64,000 nt of DNA from NCBI GenBank assembly GCA_002633005.1, contig NMRA01000044.1:181041-245040 (forward strand), read 5' to 3'. The translations under genes were made by a program, and so were the position numbers. Below the pieces are notes generated by a model. It was not told where the DNA came from, did no database searches, and saw only the letters and a list, made by a program, of their open reading frames with translations. Positions within the stretch are counted from its first letter, which is position 1. Every line of letters begins with the position of its first letter. Shown here piece after piece: positions 35,213-45,765 of the stretch. The DNA is from Phoronis australis (taxonomy: Eukaryota > Phoronida > Phoronidae).

Positions 35213-38200
35213 TCAGTTAGACTTATTAGGGCGAACAGCATCGAGGGCTTTGAAGATGTCCCCATTGGTAGAAATCAGCAACCGTGTCAACCATCCTGCT
35301 TCGTCATGGAAACCCATTGCCAACATCTGCTCGCGTGCCTGTGAAATGTGAGGTTCTGAAATGGCAACAACAAAACTAAAGAATGTGAAGTTTTAAGACA
35401 ATGGAGCAAAAGGTAAACTTGATATGACATGAACACTATAGATAATCTGCAGCGCATCCATTTGAGGACAACAAGTGTCCTGGTCTATCACCTTTTCAGT
35501 ATTGTTTCAATAACACTAGACTATCCAACACATTTTTTGTAACCTGCAGCACAATGCGACTAATTGCTTTCATCATCAGAATTATAAGAATTAGTTGGTA
35601 TCTCAAAAAATCTAGTGAGAATTTACAATTACTCACATGTGACCAACATTTATGGCACTACTACTTTGTATTACTGCTCAAAGATTGGGTCATTACTGAT
35701 GCAGAAATATTACCAGCTAATTACTACCACTTACCAACAGGTGGCAGGTCTGGATACAAGTTGGCACCAGAAACTGGTTTTGCAGCTTGTTGTTTCTTTT
35801 TGGCCACCCCTCCACTCGTTTTGTCGTGGTCATTCACCATCGTCCAGTCGTCTTCACCACTTGACCCATCCGCAGATGAACCCATGTTCTAAAATTCAAT
35901 CATAATGCACTAATTTACTTAAAAACAAATTGCACAAAAATATGGTATGCCATAGTCATAGTTGCCAACTGTACCCCTTTGAGATGTGGCAAACTTTCCC
36001 TACAAGCAGGGACTTATACTATGCAATTTACTTCTATTTCTCGTTTTACGATTACACAAATGCCATCAAGGCGTTTCTGGATGTTGCGGTATGGCCTAGG
36101 TCCAGATGTACAGCTTTTCCTTTTCAGATGTTGACAACAATGCAATTACATACCAGGCTTACCACTAAATCTAGGGGCCACATCATTTTGTCTCTGAATT
36201 TATTTACTTTGGTTTTGGGCCATGTCTTTCAGACGAAGGTGACATTTTGAATTCTATATTACAAACAAATGCAAGTGTGACAGTATCATACATGTGTACT
36301 GTCAGCTTCTTGTAGACTCCCATGCCACTTACAACAGGTGCTGTTCAGAAGCTTATACTGGGTACCTGGCAATCAATAAACAAAAGTTGTCGAACTGTGT
36401 CTTAAACCAGAATTAGTTCATCATATCAGTCTTGCCTTGAACATTCTCCCTCCCTGATCCCCTCCTGCCCCCAATCCTCCCACTTGCCTCTAACACAGAT
36501 TTACTACTGCTATTCAAACAACTTACCTCTCCTGGATTTGCAGTCTGTTCCATCTCCACAGCACTGTCTGGGGTCTTAGCATCACTGTTCGAGACTCCCG
36601 CTTCTGACTCAGTGGTTGTTGCAGTTTTCTCCTCTGATCCTGCTGCTCTTTTCTCTTTTTTCTTCTGCTCACCACATCTCTCCCTCTCACCATGGTGCTC
36701 AACATCCACTTCCACGTCGATACCTACACACAGGAAAATACTATCAATGACGGATTATAAATATTATTGGTGGTAAATTGAAGTGACAAAATCTACCAGA
36801 AAACTGAGGTTTATGACACCAGTTCCAAGACAGATTTGGACTCAGAATCTCTACAGTCACGGTCCTACAACTTATTAGCAGAGCTAAACCCCAATTAATA
36901 AATAACAGAGAATTTTAAACGTGTTAAACTGATAACATCACCCATCTTGATTTCATATAATGGCCGGCAGCCAATAGCGAGAATTGCCAATTTGTGATAA
37001 AATCGCAAAAACCATGAATTTTCAAGCTTTACACCTCTGGTTAAAGCTTCAACTTAGAAATGTCTCCCATCCTCCAATAATCCCAAAAATGCAAGTGTGT
37101 CCCTATAACTAAGCCAAACACATGTTGCAAGGCTTCAGGGTGAGAGCATATACGCAAAACATCCCCAGACTTTTGAAGCTCTGAGGGATCACATTCAATT
37201 TAGAGCATTGAATTCCAAGTATTAGAAGTATGCACTTCTAAATAATTGTAAAAATTGGAACAATACTGTGAAAATATTGAATCACAATTCATATTAACGA
37301 TATATGACAGCCTCACCTAATGGATCCAACATGGCCGCCACTTGTTCGCCCACATTTTTCAGGAAGTCCTTCGGCACATTGCCAGTAAATGGACACTGTG
37401 CCGAGGCACCCTCAGCTGGCTTCTCTCCCTCCTGGCTGGTGGATGGTTGGCTCTCATTGCCAGCAGCCATCTGCTCTTCCCACCATTTTTTGAACCATCC
37501 ACTTTTACCATTGGAGCAACGTTTCTTTCCCCTGCACCCACCAGTCCACGCCGATGGACCTCCAAACCAGGCCCCACGACCCCATCCGTGATGACCCCAT
37601 CCATGGTGACCTCCCTGGTGACCTCCACGGTATCCATGGTGACCGAACATGCTCTATAACGGAGATGCTCAACGTCAAAACAAAAGTAAAATCACGAAAA
37701 ACTATGCCTATGTCATGTGGGATACAGAAAAAAATGTGTTCATTTTGGAAGTTAGAATTGCCTTTCAACGACATACATTTACTGCTTTTTAAAATCTGAA
37801 CCTAAATTGAAGAAGAACATAACCAAAGCATTTCAGTTACTTTTTGCACTAAAGCTCTCACATCTTTTGACCTTTGACCAATTAACATAAGGTATGAAAC
37901 TGATTTCAAATCAATCGTACTCATATTAGAAACTTCTGGGCTCAAAAGAATAGCCTGTTGACAGGTTTTGAATAAAGCATATTCAATGGTAGCTGTAGCT
38001 AAGTTTTAACTTAATTGATTACAAAGTAAATCTTCGCTGAAGCTGAAACGTACATATAAAGTATTAGGCAACAATCGGGACATGTCCAAATGTCTATCAC
38101 TGGCATCTGACAGGAATATGTCAATCAAAAGCAATGAACTGCACTTAACCCACAGAGTAAAGTCCATGATATCAGGAATCCCAATTTGGTGTGCTTAAAA

Positions 38201-40531
38201 CAATAAAACTGAAGGTTTTTTAAACACATCTATGTGTGATAAAAGTTATAGCTTACTTTTGCTTTGTTTTTCAAATTTCAACCTTTCATTTTTTTACCAA
38301 TTAATCCCTGGAATACTTACCCAGAAAGGATGAGAAATACAGACAAAAGTGTGTTCAGGGTGAATATTTCTGGTCTTACAGCCTTCACACAGATCATAGT
38401 CAGGACATTGCTCACACTTGTAGCGGTTCCCATAGATGTCGCTGTCACAGCCATCACAAGTCACGCCAGGGTGATGAATACCATTGCCACCTTGTGGTTG
38501 AGTTTGATCACCACCAGGATTCTTTGTGACTGTAGGAATATAACGTTCATCACAAAACTATAAAACAATTTAATTTATAAAATCAAGACAAAAAGGCATG
38601 AAATAAACAAAAATCTAGTTTAAAGTTATTGATGCAAAAGTAAATAAATATTAAGTAATTTAAAATTAACTCAAGCATCAGAAGAGGAACATGTATTCAC
38701 TAGGTATTGTGTAAGAAACCAACATGGCGGATGTCAAAAGTGCCTACTCATGCAACCAACAAATGAGTGCAAATAAGTGTTGTCTCCATCCCCAGGAGTA
38801 GTTTCTAGAATTGAGCAGAGGAGTTCAAATTCTTCATTTAATTTTAGCTCAGATACCAGCGTCTTGTTAAAATCAATTAGTTACCTCTTACAAAGACCTT
38901 GAAAATGTCCGCAGTCAAGCAGCCCAGGGCTTGCACTAACTCCTCATCACTGTCAAAGGCGATATAGTCATCATCACAATCTGTAATAAAAATGATGACA
39001 TAGTTAATAACAAACACAGATCAGGTACCAATATACTTTTAAAATTATTCAGCATATAGGATTTTATCTATAACACTTCACTATAACAAATATTTCACTT
39101 CACTGAAAGTATCATGTGTTTTAGGACTACATCGCACCATCGTCACTAAACATTTTTGAACAATTTTTGCTGGGAAGTAGTTAAACTTTTGGAAAAATTA
39201 GAAAATTTTGGCAATTGATTTTTTGACATCAGTAAATTGAAAACTAATTACAGTTTGTAATGCCAAGGAACAGCGATGGACTACTGAAAAAGTGTTCGTT
39301 TTACTAAAATAACATCAAGCAACAAACAAAAATGTTTATTTCAAAACTCATAGGGCCATTGGCCCACAGTTCATTATATTAATAACAGTACGTATACTCT
39401 CGCCAATTCATCAAGTACTCATAATTTTGCTCCTAATTGCCGTTGTTTGTTGAATGAAGGATGCTAATTTCTTAAATCATACATAGAATCTGAACCTAAG
39501 GGTGCCATTTTTTGTGGCACTAGATATTTCCATAGGTCTGCAAGAACAGGGCAATCAAATAAAATGTGCATCTCTTTTTCAATTTCATCGGTGTCACATG
39601 CTTTGCCAATTCTTTCTCGTTAAGATTTCTTCTCCCCAACTCATTCATAAAATGATGCATCGAACACATCAAATTTGCTATTGCAAAATATACTTGATTT
39701 GAAGATTGGGAGGCTATCACATAAATACATTTGACATGTTAATTCAGTACAGTAAGAATCACATGTATTTGTATTTGCAAGTGAAGACGACCACACTAAA
39801 ACATATTCCAGCAAACTGGATCAGCACAAGCATGCAAGTTTGACAGGTAGGCATAAAAGACATTGAAAATTTTTGTGATAATCATTTGAACACCGAAAAC
39901 TGACATGGTTGTGACCACACACTAGAAGATAAAGTGGCTTTAAACTCGTCTCTTTATCAGAAAATGGGTATCTGAACATCATCCTCTGGACATGCATATT
40001 TGTTCAGCTTGTTGTGTAACAAGAGATTGTATTCTTCTCGGTCTCAAGGTCATCTGAACTCACGTTTACATTTTGTTCAGTACACGGAGAAGATCTACAA
40101 ACGTGAGGTGGTTGCGATTATTACATGCCTAACCAAATTTCAAAGCAAATGCAAAATGTTCATGAATAACTTCAATGACTTGGAAAATACATATAGGCTA
40201 AATTATTAATTACCAGCCAGCCTATGAAGATGTCAGAATGTCATATGCCCACTCAGGCCTAAGTCAGATTACGTAAACTAAACCTTGTCAAACACTTGTG
40301 TTCTGCACTATGGTTGATCCTCAAGCACTTGCAAAACGGTAAACTCCATTTTACTAACTGTTGCTTACCTTTCCAAAACAATCGAAACGTTTTTCCACTA
40401 AGACTTGGAAAAACATGGGCCACCTTCTGCGAGAAGTATTCGAAACTGGACGACACTCCATGGTCAACAACGAAACGGCGTATTTCGGGTTCTTTTCCAC
40501 CCTCCAAATATGCTTTTACAGTTAGCGACAT
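35213..40531 (-). CDS. SQSTM1: Sequestosome-1 / p62 selective autophagy receptor
   Basis: Seven exons (40531-40369, 38980-38885, 38529-38321, 37653-37317, 36723-36527, 35888-35735, 35355-35213) give 1299 nt, or 432 residues against 440 in human. p62 links ubiquitinated cargo to LC3/Atg8 on autophagosomes and forms PB1 filaments in the cytosol. The PB1 domain (1-86) has basic K6 and R18-R19 and the acidic OPCA run [14 protein letters not shown]. The ZZ finger has C111, C114, C125, C128, C134, C137, H143 and H146. A Gly/His/Trp-rich linker covers about 158-186. The LIR is EDDWTMV (W349, V352). LYPDLPP precedes a C-terminal UBA with MGF at 399-401. The start is the ATG at 40529-40531, which gives [11 protein letters not shown], close to the vertebrate N-terminus. 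The vertebrate KEAP1-binding DPSTGE motif is not preserved. Confidence 0.95.
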
Positions 40532-40660
40532 CGCTGTTAGAGTTGAGAACGTTCGTGGTCTGCACTTGTTAACTTAGAAATGCCTGTCCTTTAACGTGAT
40601 GCACAATTTATCCGTATACTTCAACGATCCAGAACGTTCGAAAAATCAACGCAATACGAA

Positions 40661-40892
40661 ATGACAAAATCAGCTGAATCACGATGATTCGTGTGTTTTG
40701 ATTCAGCGATAGAATGGGGTCAGTGCGCAACTGTTCGCGCATGTTGTTTACAGACACAAGCACGTGTTGAACAACGTGATTGGTCAAATAATGATCACGG
40801 GCCAGACATTGTTTACAAACACACCAGCATGTATCGAACGACGTGATTGGCCAGGCTACGATTACTAACGTTTTATTATGATGTCACGTCAC
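40661..40892 (-). promoter_or_regulatory. Putative SQSTM1 upstream region with CLEAR/E-box, CCAAT and MARE-like words
   Basis: This lies 130-360 bases upstream of the SQSTM1 ATG. It contains CACGTG at 40761-40766, GTCACGTCAC at 40883-40892 (one base from the CLEAR element GTCACGTGAC), and two ACGTGATTGG words with inverted CCAAT boxes in a 65-bp tandem duplication (40743-40866). It also has GCTGAATCA (40673-40681) facing TGATTCAGC (40699-40707), which resemble MARE/NRF2 half-elements. Regulation of SQSTM1 by TFEB and NRF2 is established in vertebrates; its action here is inference from motifs. Confidence 0.4.
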
Positions 40893-42254
40893 CATACAGT
40901 GCTGTATGATTGAATTTTTGTCATCTTCACATGCGCATGACATCACAGGATCATAGCCGTTTCGAAATTCTCTGTGACGATAAGAGTCTCATCGAATGTT
41001 ATCGCTATTAATTAAGAATAACTTTGTAAACTGCAACCCTGTGTGCGTTCTTGCAATAATTTTTCCAAACCTCGGAACACATTTGGCTAGTTCTGACTAC
41101 CCTTTTGTCGGCAATACGTTTCCAGCAATATTAAAGACATCTAATTTAATTTATTTCAAAGAAAATGCTGTTGAAAAGGTTCATTTACGAATAAGTTATA
41201 TTTTCTAAGATTTTCAACTAAAATGAAGAGCTGAGACTACGACAGTACAAATTAGGCGACTGGAGGCACGAAAACGTCGTGGAATTTACACTTCGAACAC
41301 AATACATTACACTCGGTTTTCGAGTATCACTAAGGGCATTAAGATTTGTTATGGCATTTTTTCAAATTATTTGCTTACACACGTTGCTTTTTGTCTATCA
41401 AGTATATTTAAGTCCATGCTGGATAATGCGTTTTTAGAGAAATTTCTCTGTTTCGCAAATATATCCGGTAGACGCTCCGTCTATAAAGCTGCCTGTTTGG
41501 CTGACTAAAAAGAAACGAATATCGAACAAGGGCTTTCACTCTCTCATCATGTCAGTCGCATAATATTATTTACCCATGATAGGATACTATTTCCATTTAA
41601 AACTGAATTCCAAGACAATCGATACCCGTAACCATCATTTTCGTCAGTATTCGAAATTTGAAGGAGCTGGCTATGCAGTCCCAGTAAAGTTAACTCTGAA
41701 GGTTTTTCTGGAGTCGCTGATTGTTGCGATATTTTTCGTGGTAAGGGAAATAAAATCCTACCACGGTAAAGAATATGACGAGACACGTCTTCTACTAAGA
41801 GTAAAAGCTCTAATTCGATTTCCGTTTTTAGTCACCCAAACAGGTAAAATGCAGATTTCCGTTTTACATTAAGCCAGATTGGGTTATCCGTTGCTTGTGT
41901 TCTGTCTTATTTGTGATTTGTGAGTGTGTGTGTTTTATTTTTTGTCAATTAGCAACTTTTTAATTAACCATTAGAGTCAAATTTAAATTAACGAGACAAC
42001 GTTTTAGAAATTTATAGTTCGCTTTTCAAAGCGTTTCACATTGGCGCTGCACACGGCCTAATTCCGGATAGGCGCAGCTTCGTGTGTAGCGGCAGCTACG
42101 TGAGACTTACAATATATATTTTTGTTTTCTTAATCACGACGTAAATGTTTAGACCTAGAAGTTTATCAAAAACATATGTACTAGGCCTAATTTCATCAGG
42201 AAACCAAGATTCATTGTTGCAATAAGCCGAAATGTGTAGCCTAGCATGAGCGCA

Positions 42255-42410
42255 TCCAGCCTAAAAATACTGGGGGGCTCGAATTTTTGACAATGTGGAC
42301 TTTTTACCAAAATTCACAGAGTACGTTCAGAGCTATAAATTTTACATTCGCCGAATATTGATAGTTCCTGCCTTTTTAGTTCGAGCGCGCATGCCTAGAG
42401 ACTAGTTGGT
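42255..42410 (+). repeat. Interspersed repeat with GGGGGGCTCGAATTTTTGA core, copy 1
   Basis: CCAGCCTAAAAATACTGGGG and CTCGAATTTTTGACAATGTG, followed by TTTTTAC, GAGTACG and TCAGAGCTAT words, match 43595-43700 closely. Inverse matches occur at 13778-13809. It is non-coding. Confidence 0.6.
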
Positions 42411-43594
42411 TGCGGCTCTCAATGAGAACAAAGCTGTGAATGGTACTAATCACGGCCGTAATTTTTTTTTTTCAGGTGTAAGGGTTAAACCGTGGTAACC
42501 GACATAGGCGTGAGGCCGGGGACAATAGAGAAAAGAAAGACTTGGAAATATGTATAAGAGAGAAAATTCTAAAAGTAGATTTAACAACAGCGCATAGTTT
42601 ACCTTTCGAGGACCCTGGTCAGGACATTGTTAGGGTCTCCACTTTTGCAGAACAGGTAGTCTGAACGCATTTGAAAATGTTCAAGTAATCATTCATACTC
42701 GTACATATGTTTCGAAGCGAAGCTCTCGCGGAGCGTACTAATTTATTGAATTTTTAAATTCAAAAAGTCAGTTTTGCGAATGCAAAACTATATTTTTCCA
42801 GAGGCCCCTCTCTGGCAAGGGATAACGGAGACAACATTCGCTTTATTTTTTCGTCGAAACTGTACATCACTGGAGAAAAATTGATAACCTGACAGATAAC
42901 ACCAATTGCTACGCATTTCCTGATTTTCAAAAAAATATAGATATTTTAATATTTAGGGGCCCTGTCATTGAAAGAGGGCATTGATAATATTGAAGTGGCC
43001 ACCCTTTTTGTGTTTTAATTGACAAATTCTAAAGGGGCCGCACACGGAGAGAGCGCCTAATGTTGGAATCAATTACCTCCATTTTGTTGTTTTTTGTGAA
43101 ATCGTGCAACCGGCTTTCATGTTGAAGGTCACTTCCTGCGTCGTTTTGTGTCAGCACGACGGTGGAATGAACTGTCACTCGTTTTCTAAACTTGGTAATG
43201 TTTATACCTTCATTTTAAAGTGTCCCATTTCAGACGGGACTCTCTCTCGGTAAAGCAGTTCGTGGGAATTGCCCCTTTGTCCATTTATACATGTACATGT
43301 AAATTCGACACTGACAAGTATTCACGAGGGAATTTGAGATTCCAAATTCATCACAAAATACAAAACATTCGTGCCCAACACAGCAGTATCTACATTCGAC
43401 CCAAACAACCAAAAATGTGAACAAAATACAATAGGATTGACCGCCATCGAAAGGGTGGAAGTTTGAAGAAAGGGAGTGAAGACCACTATTTGTGAATTAA
43501 ATAAAAGGACTATTTCCGATGGTAAGTTATAAAATAATGTTACTGTTTCCCGTAGTATCACAAGAATGGTATCTCTTTTGAAAATGGTTACTAT

Positions 43595-43870
43595 GTGCGA
43601 ACCCAGCCTAAGATATAGGGGGGTCGAATTTTTGAGACTGTGGACCTTTTACTGATAAAACGGGGACTAAGAAAAAAAAAACGGAGTACTACGATCAGAG
43701 CTATGAATTAAGCATTCCCGCCGAATTTCTGCCTTTTTAGTAGACTTTTGTCTCATTTTTCTCGGACTTTTTGTTTCTCTGAGGCGGACCTTTTTGCCCA
43801 CTTTGCCAAATGGGGGGAGGGGCTCAAACGAAGCCCCCGNNNNNNNNNNNNNNNNNNNNNNNNNCCCCCC
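43595..43870 (+). repeat. Interspersed repeat, copy 2, interrupted by an assembly gap
   Basis: It shares CCAGCCTAAGATATAGGGGG and GTCGAATTTTTGAGACTGTG with 42255. Its later part (43764-43802, GGACTTTTTGTTTCTCTGAG then GCGGACCTTTTTGCCC) is the inverse of 52086-52121. It ends in a G-run, the gap and a C-run. Confidence 0.6.
43840..43864. other. Assembly gap (25 N)
   Basis: Twenty-five undetermined bases sit between a CCCCCG end and a C13 homopolymer, inside a repeat copy. Single undetermined bases also occur at 19188 and 34050. Confidence 0.99.
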
Positions 43871-45497
43871 CCCCCGTGCATGGTTACTATGATTTGTTTG
43901 TAAGGAATTTCCACACATGGAAAACACTGCTGTCTGTGCTACTATTTCTGATGACCGCGTACTATGTTGAATGGGGGCACTTAAAGAACTCTCGCAATCA
44001 TAAAGAGTGGTATCAGCGTTTTTTGTCAGTGGAGTTCAAATTTACCTCGTGAACTGTTATAGGTAGATGTACCTCTGAAATGAGAAAAATACACCTTAAT
44101 ACGAATGCCCCCATCTCCCGTGTTCCCCCGGTTACGCGTCAAAAATCTGCGAGCATCCCTCCATGCGGACATTGCTTATAACATTTCGTTTCGATAAACA
44201 AATTTGTTGGTTTCTATTGTACCTCTTTGTGTTTGTACGAAAATCGATACATTCATAGATGATTTTTGACAACTAAAAACTATTCTTCTAAGAAAGGATG
44301 ATATTTTAGTGAACATTATATTGCAGCCTGAGGTTGGAAATTTCTGTAATCCGTTCCCCAAATAGTAAAGGTATACTTAGAAGATCCACGTTAACTGAAC
44401 TTCAGGCATTGAGATGAGTACATTTTTGGGAAATACTCTGTATAATTTTCCCCAACTACCAGAAACTTGACTGCCGGTCGTGTTTCAACTATAGATTTTG
44501 AAACAGCCCCGAAGGCACTAAACCAGGATCCCGGTACCTCACTTTTTCAAAAAAAAAACTCCTTCAAAGAAGGAACATGTCAAAATAAAGTTTTCCCGAC
44601 ACTGGATCACTCTAAAACGAATCTTAACCTTAGCGCCAGTCAGTGCACTGGACGGCCGGCACGAGCGGCCCTGCGCGGTTACTCAACTATTGATGGATGC
44701 ATGTCCGGGAAGTTGTTCCCCACCTTGGGCAGACGTGTGCAAGTCGGTACGAATATGGTGGCATCATGATCGGGAGCACCGGGGTGGAGGACTAGAGCTG
44801 ATGGCGATGGGGGGAGGGGGGTACTTGGCGATCCTGCTCATGGCCTGTCTACTTCCGTTATGTCCGATACGCTTCAGCGAAAATAGGTCTTCTCCTAATA
44901 ACAACAATAAAAACAATAAAACCGTTTCTTTGCCGGACTGAATTAACGAACCGTGGGTTCGTGTTATGGAATGAGGCCACTGAGACGATGTTTCAGTACT
45001 CCAAACTAATTTCTGGTCAAACCGGCTGCCCGGCTCCGAGCTTCCTCACTCGAACTCATTGAAGATATATTGGAAATATCCGCCAAGTGGAGACGCCGTT
45101 CGTGAAAAGGGGTGTTGGTAGTTGAAGTTTTGGAATGCACTGGCCCGTGAAGAAAGGTGGGGCACAATATGGTTGAACCACTCATTTTGTGACTACTCGA
45201 TCCCGGCGCATTACATTTTCGAGCTTGAATAGTCTTGACAACATACGCTTAAGTGTATCATAATATGGTACCGTACTCAGTTCATGAGCTTTTAAAATCA
45301 GATATTTTGTTTGAAACCACATGCGCCTGTTCTAAATTCGGGCATAGGCGCGGATTCACATTTAGGCGAATAGGCCTACTGGGGTCCGATCGCCGGCGCC
45401 GGGCAAAGTGTGACGCACATTGATGAAAAGCTCCAACTTCGTGCACGTTGCGAGGTGGCGCTGTTGCTGAGGGTACAAATTTTCCTTCCTGAGTTGT

Positions 45498-45511
45498 CCA
45501 CTAGAGGGGGC
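45498..45511 (+). promoter_or_regulatory. CTCF-like core motif upstream of SREBF
   Basis: CCACTAGAGGGGGC agrees with the CTCF core CCASYAGRKGGCRS at 13 of 14 positions (G for C at position 12). It lies about 255 bases upstream of the SREBF start codon. It is a motif match only. Confidence 0.3.
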
Positions 45512-45726
45512 TTACATAAAATTATTTTCTTAGCATTTTGCGTAGAATCTCTTGCAAATATAAGTTGTAAAAGAGCGAAATTTGATTTCTTACATTTTTT
45601 TGTGTTACTGTACCTTGAAACCAAGTGTAATACTCCACACAAATATATTAATTATTTTTTAACATGGACCTGAATCGCTTATTTATGATTCCTACGTCAA
45701 ATCATCCGATCTTACCATACAATCTG

Positions 45727-45751
45727 ATTGGTCAGTTTCTCGTGGTCCAAT
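45727..45751. promoter_or_regulatory. Paired CCAAT boxes just upstream of the SREBF ATG
   Basis: ATTGG at 45727-45731 (inverted CCAAT) and CCAAT at 45747-45751 lie 15-39 bases before the chosen ATG. NF-Y sites are an established feature of sterol-regulated promoters. Here they also fall within a possible 34-codon N-terminal extension, so either reading is open. Confidence 0.35.
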
Positions 45752-45765
45752 CTCATCAGTTTACG

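Larger units (their letters stand above)
40893..45765. other. Divergent intergenic region between SQSTM1 and SREBF
   Basis: No credible coding frame is seen. It contains two copies of an interspersed repeat (42255-42410 and 43595-43870), an assembly gap, and GC-richer DNA near 44640-44830 and 45370-45510 towards the SREBF 5' end. A non-coding first SREBF exon could lie here but cannot be placed from the sequence. Confidence 0.5.

Noticed and set aside
37294-37650. Self-contained Gly/His-rich protein of 118 codons (minus strand)
   Set aside because: It is the fourth SQSTM1 exon read into the next intron. Splice signals at 37653 and 37317 and the frame place it in p62.
44690-44941. 83-codon frame with a hydrophobic run and an Asn-rich tail
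   Set aside because: It lies in a GC-richer intergenic patch, shows no homology I recognise, and its tail is simple AAC/AAT sequence.
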